Notes under the pieces: generated by a model
The model's database searches: none
Seen by the model: only the letters and a program-made list of their open reading frames with translations
What the model was told of the DNA's origin: nothing
NCBI GenBank assembly: GCA_036559705.1
Contig: DATBSP010000073.1
Span: 14,688-78,687 of the forward strand
Origin: Hyphomicrobium_A sp036559705
GTDB lineage: Bacteria > Pseudomonadota > Alphaproteobacteria > Rhizobiales > Hyphomicrobiaceae
DNA length: 64,000 nt
Direction: 5' to 3'
Shown: positions 1 to 8,390 of the stretch, in pieces
Layout of the letters: the number at the start of each line of letters is the position of its first letter
Position numbering within the stretch: position 1 is the stretch's first letter
Made by a program: the position numbers and the translations under genes

Positions 1-1
1 G

Positions 2-319
2 CGCTCGCTTGAACTCCTGCTCGACCGCGACGAGACCCTGCTGCTGCCGGGGCACGGCGGCCCGATCAACGAGCCGCGACGCACGGTGAAGGCGTACCTC
101 CTGCATCGCAAGTGGCGCGAGCAGGCGATCCTCGAAGCCGTGCGCAAGGGCACCAACACAGTGCGCGCGCTGCTGCCGGTGATCTACCGCGACCTCGACA
201 AGGCCGTCGTCGGCGCAGCGACGCTGTCGCTGCGCGCCCACATCGACCACCTGACCGAGCGGGGACTTATCGCCTGCGACGATTCTTCGAACGTCGACTG
301 CGTGGCCGTTCCTCTTTAA
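2..319 (+). CDS. Metallo-beta-lactamase-fold hydrolase, C-terminal part (5' end outside window)
   Basis: This is the 3' end of a gene entering from the left edge; about 105 residues are visible. They open with LLLPGHGGPI, the PGHGxP signature carrying a zinc-ligand His in glyoxalase-II and LACTB2-like metallo-beta-lactamase-fold hydrolases. The rest (HRKWREQAILEAV, then a helical region) matches the winged-helix tail that LACTB2-type enzymes add to the hydrolase fold. The substrate cannot be told from the fragment. The stop lies inside the 3' end of the opposing DUF1499 gene, a convergent overlap of 53 bp. Family assignment is fairly secure; specificity is unknown. Confidence 0.8.
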   Translation, partial: RSLELLLDRDETLLLPGHGGPINEPRRTVKAYLLHRKWREQAILEAVRKGTNTVRALLPVIYRDLDKAVVGAATLSLRAHIDHLTERGLIACDDSSNVDCVAVPL

Positions 320-1133
320 CGTCTTTCGCTTCCTCGCTGGGCTCGGCGCGCGCGGGGGGCACCGTCGATTCCATCACCGTCACGACTTCCTTGAGGACCA
401 CGCGCACGCGGTCGGCGTTGCGACCGAGGTCGTGGTCGCCGTAGCGCGAGGCCGAACGGACGTCTAGGCGGGCGTGCTGCTCGGAGCCGGCGACGCGGAT
501 GGCGACATCGTCGTAGAGGCCGAGGATCAGCGTGCGGTCGGCGATCTCGATAAGGCCGGGACGCCCGGCCGATAGATCGGGCGCCTCCTGGTGCACGATC
601 TCCATCTTCAGCCGTTTGGCCGCTTCGACGGCGAGCTCGAAGACTTCGTCGGTCGAGCGGTCGATCTCGATCGGCTTGATATCCGGGTAGGCGGCCAACT
701 GCTTGCGCGCGAAGGCGGGGCCCGGATAGTCGACGGGATTGGACCCCGGCTGGCGCAGCTTGGCGATCTCCACGAATCGCGGGGGGCTCGTCATGTCAGT
801 CGTCACATCGTTGATGCTCGGCAGGCCCTCGTACTTCGGCAGGAAGATGAGCGGCCACAGCATCAACCCAAGGCTAACGAGGATGGCGAACACGATGCGC
901 GCCGTGCCGGGGCGCCCCGTGCGCCAGATACCGACGGTCGCCGCGACGGACATCAGCAGCGAAAGACCGGCACCCAAAAAGGCGACGCCGGTCAAGTTCT
1001 CAGCGATCGGCGTCGGCAGCGAGAACAGTCGGTGCAGGAAAATGGCAGTCGCCAGAAGCACCGCGGAAAAGACGGCTATGCGGCTCGTCCAGCGGGCAAA
1101 GAAGGATGGGCCCTGCGGTGGCGGCGGCCTCAT
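267..1133 (-). CDS. DUF1499 family membrane-anchored protein
   Basis: A 288-residue protein. After a short Pro-rich N-terminus there are about three hydrophobic segments in residues 12-115. A soluble domain with the DUF1499 pattern follows: YPDIKPIEID, then a segment about membrane or light-damage-like homeostasis proteins of unknown function, and a late RSASRYGDHDLGRNADRVR stretch typical of the family. The C-terminus is strongly basic (RSRRSKNRRRR) and is encoded in the region overlapping the neighbouring hydrolase gene. I chose the ATG at 1133 because it precedes the first hydrophobic segment; the reading frame stays open upstream to 1253. Biochemical role unknown. Confidence 0.75.
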   Translation of the reverse strand: MRPPPPQGPSFFARWTSRIAVFSAVLLATAIFLHRLFSLPTPIAENLTGVAFLGAGLSLLMSVAATVGIWRTGRPGTARIVFAILVSLGLMLWPLIFLPKYEGLPSINDVTTDMTSPPRFVEIAKLRQPGSNPVDYPGPAFARKQLAAYPDIKPIEIDRSTDEVFELAVEAAKRLKMEIVHQEAPDLSAGRPGLIEIADRTLILGLYDDVAIRVAGSEQHARLDVRSASRYGDHDLGRNADRVRVVLKEVVTVMESTVPPARAEPSEEAKDVKEERPRSRRSKNRRRR

Positions 1134-1279
1134 GCGCGACGTGGCCTTACAGGCTTGAGCTGGATCACTGTGGGTACCATGTGGCGAGAACGATCCGAAG
1201 TCTTCGTCGGCGCAGAATAATGCAGAATCGGGCGAAAAGCAGCGGTACCCCACAGAAAGCCGGGCGCCAGCGGAGCCCC

Positions 1280-2038
1280 TTATACGTGCTGGCCGCCGTT
1301 AATGTGCAACTCCGCCCCGTGCACGTAGCTCGACTGTTCGCTGCACAGGAAATAGATGGCGCGGGCGACCTCCTCGGGCGAGCCGAGGCGCTGCATGGGA
1401 ATCTGCTCCTCGACGATCTTGCCGGTGCCGGGCGACAGGATTGCCGTGTCGATCTCGCCCGGCGAGATGGCGTTGACGCGAATGCCGCGCGGGCCGAGGT
1501 CGGCGGCCATCTCGCGCGTCAGCGCGGCCAGCGCCGCCTTCGACGTAGCATAGGCGGATCCGGCGAACGGATGCACGCGGCTTCCCGCGATGGACGTAAT
1601 GTTGACGATGGCACCCTGCGCGCGCTCGAGTTCGTCCATGAGCCCGCGTGCCAGCATGATGGGCGCGAAAAAGTTGACCTGAAACACGTGCCGCCACGCA
1701 TCGATCTCGGTGTCGATCGAATTGAGCCGGCTGCCACCGTCCGCCTTCGGGCTGATGCCGGCGTTGTTGACGAGCGCGTGCAGCTGCGAGCCATCACTCG
1801 CCAATCGCGCTTTCAGCTCGACGATGGCGCGCGCTGTGTCGGCCGCATCGGCGAGGTCGACCTGCATGTGATCTTCGCGTCCCATCTCCCACGGACAGTT
1901 CTCGGGGAAAGGATGCCGCGAGCAACTGATCACGCGCCAGCCTGAGGCGGCAAAGCGCATCACCGTCGCGTGGCCGATGCCGCGCGAGGCACCCGTCAGC
2001 ACCAGGGTCTTGCGCTTCTGTTTGCCACTCCTCGGCAT
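1280..2038 (-). CDS. SDR-family NAD(P)-dependent oxidoreductase
   Basis: A 252-residue classical short-chain dehydrogenase. The Rossmann glycine motif TGASRGIG is near residues 15-22, NNAG near 90, the catalytic Ser in the NITSIAGS stretch, and YATSK (Tyr-x3-Lys) near 155. The C-terminal GGQHV is also typical. Length and motif order fit cytosolic oxidoreductases of FabG type, but neighbours do not reveal a substrate. The start MPRSGKQKRK was preferred over an upstream Met at 2068 because it sits just before the first beta strand. It is followed on the same strand by nothing obviously linked. Confidence 0.88.
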   Translation of the reverse strand: MPRSGKQKRKTLVLTGASRGIGHATVMRFAASGWRVISCSRHPFPENCPWEMGREDHMQVDLADAADTARAIVELKARLASDGSQLHALVNNAGISPKADGGSRLNSIDTEIDAWRHVFQVNFFAPIMLARGLMDELERAQGAIVNITSIAGSRVHPFAGSAYATSKAALAALTREMAADLGPRGIRVNAISPGEIDTAILSPGTGKIVEEQIPMQRLGSPEEVARAIYFLCSEQSSYVHGAELHINGGQHV

Positions 2039-2127
2039 AAGCGACCATCGTTGACAAGGCACCGCCATTTGGGTTTGCCCGGCCGCTAAGGCGGGGTCAA
2101 GGCGGTACGCCGGGCGGGCCTAAGCGA

Positions 2128-2784
2128 CTAGGGATAAAGGCGGGTCTTAACCCAGTCGCCGCCCGCGGCCTCACGCTTGAAGATGATGCGCTCGTGCAGC
2201 CGCGACAAGCGGCTGTGCCAGAACTCGATCTCGAGGGGCGTGACGCGAAAGCCCGACCAGTGCGGCGGCCGCGGCACGGCGCCGATGAGGTATTTGGCGG
2301 CCTGCGCGGCGAAGGCCTTTTCCAGTGCAAAGCGGCTTTCCAGCGGTTGTGACTGTTGCGATGCCCAGGCGCCGATCTGCGCCGAACGCGGGCGCGTGGC
2401 GAAGTAGGCATCCGCCTCTGCCGCGCTCGTCGGCATCACGGGACCCCGCACGCGCACCTGCCGGTGCAGGCTCTTCCAATAGAAGTCGAGCGCGGCGTAG
2501 GGGGTGGCGACCAGCTCGCGCCCCTTGGCGCTTTCGTAGTTTGTGAAGAAGACGAAGCCGCGCGCGGTGTGCCCGGCGGGATCGACGGACTTCAACAGCA
2601 CCATGCGCACGTTGGGATGACCGACGGCATCGACCGTCGCCAGCGCCATTGCGCTCGGGTCGTTCGGCTCGTGGCGCGTCGCATCGCTGAACCAAGCATC
2701 GAATAGCGCGAACGGCTCGGCGGCTTCGGCGAAGTCTCCGGGTTCAAGAACTGCATCCGTCACGCTGGCCTCATCGTTGCTCAC
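2128..2784 (-). CDS. pdxH: Pyridoxamine 5'-phosphate oxidase
   Basis: A 218-residue FMN enzyme that oxidises pyridoxamine or pyridoxine 5'-phosphate to pyridoxal 5'-phosphate, the last step of vitamin B6 synthesis and salvage. Recognisable blocks are MALATVD, RMVLLK, GFVFFTNYESAKG (FMN phosphate binding), the FYWKSLHRQVRVRG strand, and the C-terminal WSGFRV...EFWHSRLSRLHER segment followed by RLYP. Length is normal for the family. The gene reads away from the secreted protein at 2914, with 129 bp between the two starts. PLP is used elsewhere in this window by CobC and the MocR regulator. Confidence 0.95.
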   Translation of the reverse strand: MSNDEASVTDAVLEPGDFAEAAEPFALFDAWFSDATRHEPNDPSAMALATVDAVGHPNVRMVLLKSVDPAGHTARGFVFFTNYESAKGRELVATPYAALDFYWKSLHRQVRVRGPVMPTSAAEADAYFATRPRSAQIGAWASQQSQPLESRFALEKAFAAQAAKYLIGAVPRPPHWSGFRVTPLEIEFWHSRLSRLHERIIFKREAAGGDWVKTRLYP

Positions 2785-2913
2785 GTCAACACCTCGTTAA
2801 CCGACACAGTCCGCATGCGGGACACCTCTTCAGTCGGTCTTAACCAAAGCAGCCGATACTCACTACAGGTCACACCGCAAGTCGCGGATCGTAGCGTCAT
2901 CAGGTGAAGCGTC

Positions 2914-3387
2914 ATGAGTTCGCAAACCTCTCTTGTAACGCTTGCTGCCCTTATCGCCACCGGGCTCGTGCTCGCGGCTCACATCATGCTCAGCTCGACC
3001 GCGGCATTCGGCGGCAACGAGGGGTGGGAGACGTCCATCTCTCCCGCCGCTCCCGTCAACGCAGCGGCTCCCACACCGCTGCCGACCGTGCCGGGAACCA
3101 CAGTCGAGATCGCCGTTCCTCCGCACGAGCTTGACGAGAAGGACGAGATCGCCGCCCTCGAGCGCATCCAATACGCGCTCTCCGAGGTTAGCGACGGCAA
3201 GACCTACGTCTGGCGCCGCTGGCATGGAAGATTGTCTGGTATCGTACAGCCCACCGCGTCGTTCAAGGACAGCGGCGGCAAGGTGTGCCGGCACCTGATT
3301 GTCCTCATGACGACGGGCAAAAACACCAAAAAGCAAGAAGGAATCGCCTGCCGGCTGCCGAGCGGCCGCTGGCAGCTCGATGGCTGA
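2914..3387 (+). CDS. Secreted RT0821/Lpp0805-type surface-antigen-like protein
   Basis: A 157-residue protein with an N-terminal hydrophobic signal (residues 5-33, ending near STAAFGG) and a Pro/Ala-rich linker. The C-terminal domain contains TYVWRRWHGRLSG, a VCRHLIVLM strand and the end GIACRLPSGRWQLDG. That C-terminal pattern (charged/aromatic W, then 'C R x L P x G x W') is the one seen in the 17-kDa/RT0821 surface antigen family of alphaproteobacteria. It is probably periplasmic or surface exposed. A strong hairpin terminator follows, so the gene is monocistronic. Function unknown. Confidence 0.65.
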   Translation: MSSQTSLVTLAALIATGLVLAAHIMLSSTAAFGGNEGWETSISPAAPVNAAAPTPLPTVPGTTVEIAVPPHELDEKDEIAALERIQYALSEVSDGKTYVWRRWHGRLSGIVQPTASFKDSGGKVCRHLIVLMTTGKNTKKQEGIACRLPSGRWQLDG

Positions 3388-3423
3388 AGCAGCGGTTTCC
3401 CCCTTCCCGCTCCGACTTCGGCG

Positions 3424-3449
3424 AAAGGCCGGCTACAAGCCGGCCTTTT
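3424..3449 (+). terminator. Rho-independent terminator
   Basis: A 10-bp perfect stem (AAAGGCCGGC with GCCGGCCTTT) around a TACAA loop, ending in a T-run. It separates the secreted protein gene ending at 3387 from fabI. Confidence 0.85.
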
Positions 3450-3550
3450 CCTGTTACCCCTGCTAAATGCGCCCATCTGGACCCAACAGTCCATTTGTGT
3501 AGGATGCGCGCCGAACGGACCGGGCGATAACTAGGAACAGAGAGAGACCC

Positions 3551-4402
3551 ATGACGGAGCCTATGCCGAGCGCAGGGGTTGCGAAAGGCAACCTATTGGC
3601 TGGCAAGCGCGGCCTTATCATGGGCTTAGCTAACAACCGTTCGATCGCCTGGGGCATCGCCAGGGCGGCTGCGGCGCAGGGTGCGGAGCTCGCCTTCACC
3701 TACCAGGGCGACGCGCTCAAGAAACGCGTCGAGCCGCTCGCCGCCGAGCTTGGCTCCAGGGTCGTGTTGCCCTGCGACGTCGTCGACGCCGCCTCCATTG
3801 ATGCGGTGTTCGCTGAGTTGCAGCGCGTTTGGGGACGCCTCGACTTCTTTGTTCACGCCATCGCCTTCTCCGACAAGGCCGAGCTCGACGGTCGTTACAT
3901 CGACACGAGCGAGAAGAACTTCATCCAGACAATGGTTGTCTCCTGCTACTCGTTCACGGCGCTGGCCGCGCGCGCCGAGAAGCTGATGCCGCCGGGCGGA
4001 TCAATGCTGACGCTGACCTACTACGGCGCCGAGAAGGTGATGCCGCATTACAATGTGATGGGCGTCGCCAAGGCCGCGCTCGAGGCCAGCGTGCGCTACC
4101 TCGCCGCCGACCTCGGCAAGAGCGGCATCCGTGTCAACGCCATCTCGGCCGGCCCCATCAAGACGCTGGCCGCGTCGGGCATTGCCGACTTCCGCTACAT
4201 CCTGCGCTGGAACGAATACAATTCTCCGCTGCGCCGCACGGTGACGATTGAAGAGGTCGGCAGCGCCGCCCTCTATCTCCTGTCCGATCTGTCGCGCGGC
4301 GTTACGGGCGAGGTGCACCACGTCGATTCCGGCTATCACGTGCAGGGCATGAAGAACGAGGACGCACCCGACATCACCGTCGCCAAGTCCGAGGACAGCT
4401 GA
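3551..4402 (+). CDS. fabI: Enoyl-[acyl-carrier-protein] reductase (NADH), FabI type
   Basis: A 283-residue SDR-fold enzyme reducing trans-2-enoyl-ACP in the last step of each fatty-acid elongation cycle. FabI marks are GLANNRSIAWGIA at the nucleotide-binding loop (in place of TGxxxGIG), FVHAIAFSDK, the active-site Tyr and Lys in LTYYGAEKVMPHYNVMGVAKAA, and RVNAISAGPIKTLAASGI. Length is a little over the usual 260-270 residues because of extensions at both ends. The ATG at 3551 follows AGAGAGA. A histidine phosphatase gene begins 23 bp downstream and is probably co-transcribed. Confidence 0.96.
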   Translation: MTEPMPSAGVAKGNLLAGKRGLIMGLANNRSIAWGIARAAAAQGAELAFTYQGDALKKRVEPLAAELGSRVVLPCDVVDAASIDAVFAELQRVWGRLDFFVHAIAFSDKAELDGRYIDTSEKNFIQTMVVSCYSFTALAARAEKLMPPGGSMLTLTYYGAEKVMPHYNVMGVAKAALEASVRYLAADLGKSGIRVNAISAGPIKTLAASGIADFRYILRWNEYNSPLRRTVTIEEVGSAALYLLSDLSRGVTGEVHHVDSGYHVQGMKNEDAPDITVAKSEDS

Positions 4403-4425
4403 GCCAAGCGGAGCGTATCGCAGCG

Positions 4426-5013
4426 ATGCGCGCCGACACCACCATCTATCTCATCCGCCACGGCGAGACCGATTGGAACGCGCAGTCGCGCTACCAAGGC
4501 CAGGCCGATGTTCCCATGAACGAGATCGGCCGCGGGCAAGCGCGACGCAACGGTGAAGCGCTGCGTGCGCTGCTCCCCGCCGTCGCTCACTGCAACTATG
4601 TCGCCAGTCCGCTGCTGCGCGCCCGCGAAACGATGGAGATCGTGCGCGGCATCATGGGATTGGAGCCGTGCGCCTACACGCTCGACGAGCGCTTGAAGGA
4701 AATTCACTACGGCCATTGGCAGGGCATCTTCGCCAAGGATCTGCCGGCCATCGATCCGCCGGGCATCGAGGCCCGCGCACGCGATACCTTCCGCTGGCGC
4801 CCGCAAGGCGGTGAGAGCTACGAGGATCTGACGGTTCGCGCCGTGGACTGGCTGAAGGATTTGACCGGCGACACGGTCGTTTCCGCCCATGGGGGTGTCA
4901 GCCGCGTGCTGCGCGGGCACCTTTACGGGCTAGACGCGCCGATCGTGCCGGAGCTGCCGGTGCCACAGGATCGCATTCTCGTCCTGCGCCGCGATGGCAT
5001 GACATGGTTGTAG
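4426..5013 (+). CDS. Histidine phosphatase (phosphoglycerate-mutase-like) family protein
   Basis: A 195-residue cytosolic phosphatase-fold protein. LIRHGETDWN near residue 9 holds the phospho-accepting His and the phosphate-binding Arg. The second conserved His is in VVSAHGGVSR near residue 152, and HYGHWQG supports the branch-1 histidine phosphatase family. Size and motifs resemble GpmB/CobC-type small-molecule phosphatases. The substrate cannot be assigned. The name alpha-ribazole phosphatase is possible in principle, but the gene sits beside fabI and far from the cobalamin locus. A long hairpin lies 20 bp after the stop. Confidence 0.88.
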   Translation: MRADTTIYLIRHGETDWNAQSRYQGQADVPMNEIGRGQARRNGEALRALLPAVAHCNYVASPLLRARETMEIVRGIMGLEPCAYTLDERLKEIHYGHWQGIFAKDLPAIDPPGIEARARDTFRWRPQGGESYEDLTVRAVDWLKDLTGDTVVSAHGGVSRVLRGHLYGLDAPIVPELPVPQDRILVLRRDGMTWL

Positions 5014-5032
5014 TGACGCTGCGCCGGACAAA

Positions 5033-5067
5033 GGAAGAGCCGAAGCAGCGGCTGCTCCGGCTCTTCC
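5033..5067 (+). terminator. Long hairpin after the phosphatase gene
   Basis: Ten base pairs GGAAGAGCCG / CGGCTCTTCC with a further internal AGCAG/CTGCT stem. There is no T-run, so it may be a transcript-stabilising or factor-assisted end rather than a classic terminator. Confidence 0.5.
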
Positions 5068-5528
5068 CCGTGACGTCGGACGGCCGCTCGGTGACGGTTG
5101 CTCAAGCCGGCAAGGAGCAGCACTGATTTTCGGGCACGGCCAAGGGCCGGCCCGTGACGCATACGTTGCTTGCGACACGCGACCGGCGGATCTAACGCCC
5201 TTAAGCTCAGAAAACGTTGCGAAACCTGTGGTCCCAAGGCGTAGCCTGATGATGACCGGCGGTCCCCCGCCAAGCGGCGGTAATGCACAGAGATCGCGCA
5301 TCGCGCGAAGCAATGCGTCCTCTATCGTGCTATCTCCTAGCAGCTTGTCGCGTATCGCGACGCAGTACTGCCGCCCAGATAAACTGGGTCGAGCGAGTCT
5401 GTCACTGCCTTTGCCGTCCAGGACCCTTGCGGGCATGCGCTTGCACTCCTAAGACTGGCACAACTGCCACGGCGCCAAGGTTGCACGCGCATCCGCGTCG
5501 CCATTCCCCTCACCGACGGCGACAGGCG
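5068..5528. other. Non-coding stretch upstream of aroC
   Basis: About 460 bp with no convincing gene on either strand. It holds short palindromic words (for example around 5292-5310, ATCGCGCATCGCGCG) but no recognised family, RNA or promoter. The aroC promoter is presumably here; I could not place it. Confidence 0.4.
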
Positions 5529-6614
5529 ATGTCCCACAATACTTTCGGCCATCTGTTCCGCGTGACGACCTGGGGCGAGAGCCACGGTCCTGCGCTCGGC
5601 TGCGTGGTCGACGGCTGTCCGCCGGGACTGCCGCTGGAGGCGGCCGATATCCAGACGTTCCTTGACAAGCGGCGCCCGGGTCAATCGCGCTTCACCACGC
5701 AGCGCCAGGAGCCAGACGAGGTGGAGATCCTGTCGGGCGTATTCCCTGACGCGGATGGACGCCAGGTGACGACCGGCACGCCGATCTCGCTCGTCATCCG
5801 CAACGTCGATCAGCGCTCAAAAGACTACGGCGACATCGTCGACAAGTTCCGTCCCGGGCACGCCGACTACACCTATTGGAAGAAGTACGGCATCCGTGAC
5901 TACCGTGGCGGCGGGCGGTCCTCAGCGCGCGAGACAGCGGCCCGCGTTGCCGCTGGCGCGGTTGCGCGCAAAGTGTTCGCAGGCATCACCATCCGCGGGG
6001 CGCTGGTGCAGATCGGCAATCTCCCCGTCGACCGCTCGCTGTGGGACTGGGACGCCGTTAATGCCAACCCGTTCTTCTGCCCGGATCCCGCCACCGCCGT
6101 GCATTGGGCCGACTATCTCGACCGGGTGCGCAAGTCCGGATCGTCGATCGGCGCCGTCGTCGAGGTCATCGCCGAAGGTGTGCCGGCCGGTTGGGGCGCA
6201 CCGATCTACGGCAAGCTCGACCAGGATATCGCTTCGGCGATGATGAGCATCAATGCGGTGAAGGGCGTCGAGATCGGTGCCGGCATGGGCGCGGCGGAAC
6301 TCACGGGCGAGCAGAATGCCGACGAGATTCGCAGCGGCCGCGACGGGCAGCCTTGTTTCTTGTCAAACCATGCGGGCGGCATCCTCGGTGGCATTTCCAC
6401 CGGCCAGCCCATCGTCTGTCGCTTCGCGGTGAAACCGACCTCTTCGATCCTCACGCCCCGCAAGACTATCGACCGCGACGGCGCCGAAACCGATATCGTC
6501 ACCAAGGGGCGTCATGACCCGTGCGTCGGCATCAGGGCCGTGCCGATCGGCGAAGCCATGCTGGCGATCGTCCTGGCCGATCATTTTCTGCGCCACCGCG
6601 CCCAGATCGGTTGA
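5529..6614 (+). CDS. aroC: Chorismate synthase
   Basis: A 361-residue, FMNH2-dependent lyase converting 5-enolpyruvylshikimate-3-phosphate to chorismate, the last step of the common aromatic pathway. Signatures: MSHNTFGHLFRVTTWGESHG at the N-terminus, RRPGQSRFTTQRQEPDEVE, the PROSITE-like RPGHADYTYWKKYG...RGGGRSSARET block, and the late FxSNHAGGILGGISTGQPI and KPTSSI segments. The frame is open upstream to 5283, but the family always starts at the MSxNxFG motif, so the ATG at 5529 is chosen. Length is standard. Confidence 0.97.
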   Translation: MSHNTFGHLFRVTTWGESHGPALGCVVDGCPPGLPLEAADIQTFLDKRRPGQSRFTTQRQEPDEVEILSGVFPDADGRQVTTGTPISLVIRNVDQRSKDYGDIVDKFRPGHADYTYWKKYGIRDYRGGGRSSARETAARVAAGAVARKVFAGITIRGALVQIGNLPVDRSLWDWDAVNANPFFCPDPATAVHWADYLDRVRKSGSSIGAVVEVIAEGVPAGWGAPIYGKLDQDIASAMMSINAVKGVEIGAGMGAAELTGEQNADEIRSGRDGQPCFLSNHAGGILGGISTGQPIVCRFAVKPTSSILTPRKTIDRDGAETDIVTKGRHDPCVGIRAVPIGEAMLAIVLADHFLRHRAQIG

Positions 6615-6617
6615 CGG

Positions 6618-6806
6618 CAATTTGCCGCTCAATGGCTAAACGCAACTCTGTGCGTTCCCGTCGTTCCAATCCCAGGCACCAAACGACCCCGCTACATTGC
6701 CGAGAACATCGGCGCGCTTGCTTTGACGCTCACACCCGCTGATCTGCAACCCATCGACGAAGTGTTGGCGCTGCCGCCGGCGAGCGATATGGGTCGGCCG
6801 CGCTGA
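6618..6806 (+). pseudogene. Aldo/keto reductase C-terminal remnant
   Basis: Directly after the aroC stop, and in the same frame, about 62 codons read as an aldo/keto reductase tail. They include VPVVPIPGTKRPRYIAEN, matching the conserved IVPIPGTK phosphate-binding segment, then ALTLTPADLQPIDEVL and a short end at TGA 6804. There is no start codon and no room for the roughly 270 upstream residues of the barrel. The fragment therefore looks like the leftover of a deleted gene that once lay here. No function is expected. Confidence 0.75.
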
Positions 6807-7032
6807 TGGCGGTCAACGGGCAAGTTGCGGCGCGGTCACTCGGCCAGTGCGGGTCGCGAAAAAAATTCTGCGATCATCTGTGATTTGCACCGCGCGAGGC
6901 TAGCCAAGTTATGCCGTCTGAGTTATCGTCAACAAACTGAAGCTCAAGACAAAATCTTGTCACGACGTTGCGGCCTCACGGGGGTCTGCAGCACGCGTTT
7001 CTCGGCGGGAGAACGCCTGTCTGCACCCTCTT

Positions 7033-7662
7033 GTGAGCCCGGCGAACGATGACACCTGCCTGCTGTTTTCCGGCACCGGATGGGGTGCAGATTGCGTTGC
7101 GCGTGGGGAGACGTCTGACGTGTTGAGAGTTGAAGAACGCCGCGGTCGGCCGGCGCTATTGAGTAAGGCCGCCATTGAGAAAACTGCCCCCGATGTGCGC
7201 TATGAGATTGCGCCGTCGGTTCCATTGATCGCCCGCGACAGCTTCGTGGCTGAGACGGCGAGCAAGATCGAGCAACTGCAGGCGACATTGCGGCTCATGT
7301 CGCGCGACCTTGGGCAGCTCGCCTCCAAGGTCGCTGACCTGCAGGAATCGTCTGCGCAGGAGCACCGTTGGCATAACTACCAGCAGAGCGAGAAGCGCAG
7401 CAAGCAAGCGCAGCTTGAAGAGTTGCTGCGCGGTTGCCGCGATCTCAAGGCGCGCCTCGACAAGATCGAGCAGCGTTCCGGCGGGGACTACCACGCCTAC
7501 AACAGCTTCGAGGCGGTAAGCCGCAAGCTCGCCGAGTTCGAATCCTTCAAGGACGAGGCACGCCGCATCGAACGCAGCATGATGGTGCGCGCCTGGTTGC
7601 TATTCGGCGCGGTAAGCGTCGCCGCCGTGGTGGTCGTGCTGGCCAACGTGCTGGCGCACTAA
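7033..7662 (+). CDS. Coiled-coil protein with C-terminal membrane anchor, unknown function
   Basis: Not a recognised family. Residues from about 65 to 175 are rich in Glu, Lys, Gln, Leu and Arg with heptad-like spacing (ETASKIEQLQATLRLMSRDL and LEELLRGCRDLKARLDKIEQ), suggesting a long coiled coil. A single hydrophobic helix, AWLLFGAVSVAAVVVVLANV, lies at the extreme C-terminus, so the protein is likely tail-anchored in the inner membrane with the coiled coil in the cytosol. The start is uncertain: GTG 7033 gives 209 residues, and GTG 7120 gives 180 and fits the charged region better. A terminator follows closely. Confidence 0.55.
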   Translation: MSPANDDTCLLFSGTGWGADCVARGETSDVLRVEERRGRPALLSKAAIEKTAPDVRYEIAPSVPLIARDSFVAETASKIEQLQATLRLMSRDLGQLASKVADLQESSAQEHRWHNYQQSEKRSKQAQLEELLRGCRDLKARLDKIEQRSGGDYHAYNSFEAVSRKLAEFESFKDEARRIERSMMVRAWLLFGAVSVAAVVVVLANVLAH

Positions 7663-7668
7663 AGCAAG

Positions 7669-7699
7669 CGGCAGGTGCCGGTAGAGCGCCTGCCGTTTT
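7669..7699 (+). terminator. Rho-independent terminator
   Basis: Ten-pair stem CGGCAGGTGC / GCGCCTGCCG (one G-U pair) followed by TTTT. It lies between the coiled-coil gene and the convergent DUF892 gene. Confidence 0.8.
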
Positions 7700-7719
7700 C
7701 CCTCAATTGGCCACCTCAG

Positions 7720-8343
7720 CTAGCTGGCGCGGCGGCGCTGCGCTGTCGGCCGCTTGCGCGCTTTTACCGGCGCTTTCGAAGCCTCGCGGACGGTCACGCG
7801 ACGCGCCCCGACACCGCTCTTGCGGCGCTTGGCAAGCTTGCGGCTAGAACCTTTGTTGACGCGCGCCTCGGCGATGGCCGAGAGCTTCTTGTCGGCCGCT
7901 TTCTCCTCGCGCAGGTTGCGTTCCAGCAGCGTGACGACCTCGTCTTTCCGAAGCTCCGTCGCCCAGGCGATGAGCGTGCCGTAACGCGTGATCTCGTAGT
8001 GCTCGACGGCCTGAGCCGAGGCGATGACGGCAGCATTGGTTACCGTGCGGCCGTCGACATCGCCCAGAAGCTCGTCGCCTTCCGACAGGATGCCATCGAT
8101 ACCCGGGCAGCGCGTACCGCGCGGGCTCTCACCCAACAGCTCGAAGGCCCGCTCGAGCCGCGCGACCTGGATCTCTGTCTCGACGAGATGGGCCTTCAGG
8201 CCTTTCTTCAATTCGGCGTCTGATGCCGCCTCGATCATTTTCGGCAGGTTCTTAACGATCTGGTTCTCGGCGTAGTAGATGTCCTTGAGGCCGTGCATGA
8301 ACAGATCCTCGAGGGTCTTCAGGTCTCTTGTGAACAATCCCAT
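7720..8343 (-). CDS. Ferritin-like DUF892 (YciE/YciF-type) protein with basic tail
   Basis: A 207-residue protein whose first ~160 residues form the DUF892 four-helix ferritin-like domain: LFMHGLKDIYYAENQIVKNL, HLVETEIQVARLE and SAQAVEHYEITRYGTLIAWA, with the Glu and His residues that usually bind a di-metal site. The last ~45 residues are an unusual Lys/Arg/Ala tail (SGVGARRVTVREASKAPVKA and onward), like a histone-type nucleic-acid-binding extension. A shorter paralogue is at 16377. An EcfG-type promoter lies 48 bp upstream, so it is probably a general-stress protein. ATG 8343 precedes the family start MGLFTRDLKTLEDLF. Confidence 0.88.
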   Translation of the reverse strand: MGLFTRDLKTLEDLFMHGLKDIYYAENQIVKNLPKMIEAASDAELKKGLKAHLVETEIQVARLERAFELLGESPRGTRCPGIDGILSEGDELLGDVDGRTVTNAAVIASAQAVEHYEITRYGTLIAWATELRKDEVVTLLERNLREEKAADKKLSAIAEARVNKGSSRKLAKRRKSGVGARRVTVREASKAPVKARKRPTAQRRRAS

Positions 8344-8390
8344 TGTGCGTCTCCCGGATGCGGAAAGTTTCTCAGCTGGTCCGCGACGCA

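Noticed and set aside
3534..3555. GGAAC just before fabI
   Set aside because: No matching -10, and it lies 12 nt from the start codon.
4426..5013. Histidine phosphatase as a cobalamin alpha-ribazole phosphatase
   Set aside because: It is 35 kb from the cob locus and beside fabI; motifs do not separate it from other phosphatases.
5013..5126. 37-codon frame after the histidine phosphatase
   Set aside because: It overlaps the hairpin at 5033-5067 and has no ribosome-binding site or known pattern.
6960..7080. Possible interspersed repeat upstream of the coiled-coil gene, reading SFAGLTRG in one frame
   Set aside because: It recalls a repeat seen in some Rhizobiales, but no second copy is found in the window, so it cannot be supported.
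7521..7545. TTCGAATCC resembling a tRNA T-arm
   Set aside because: It lies within the coiled-coil gene and no cloverleaf can be drawn around it.
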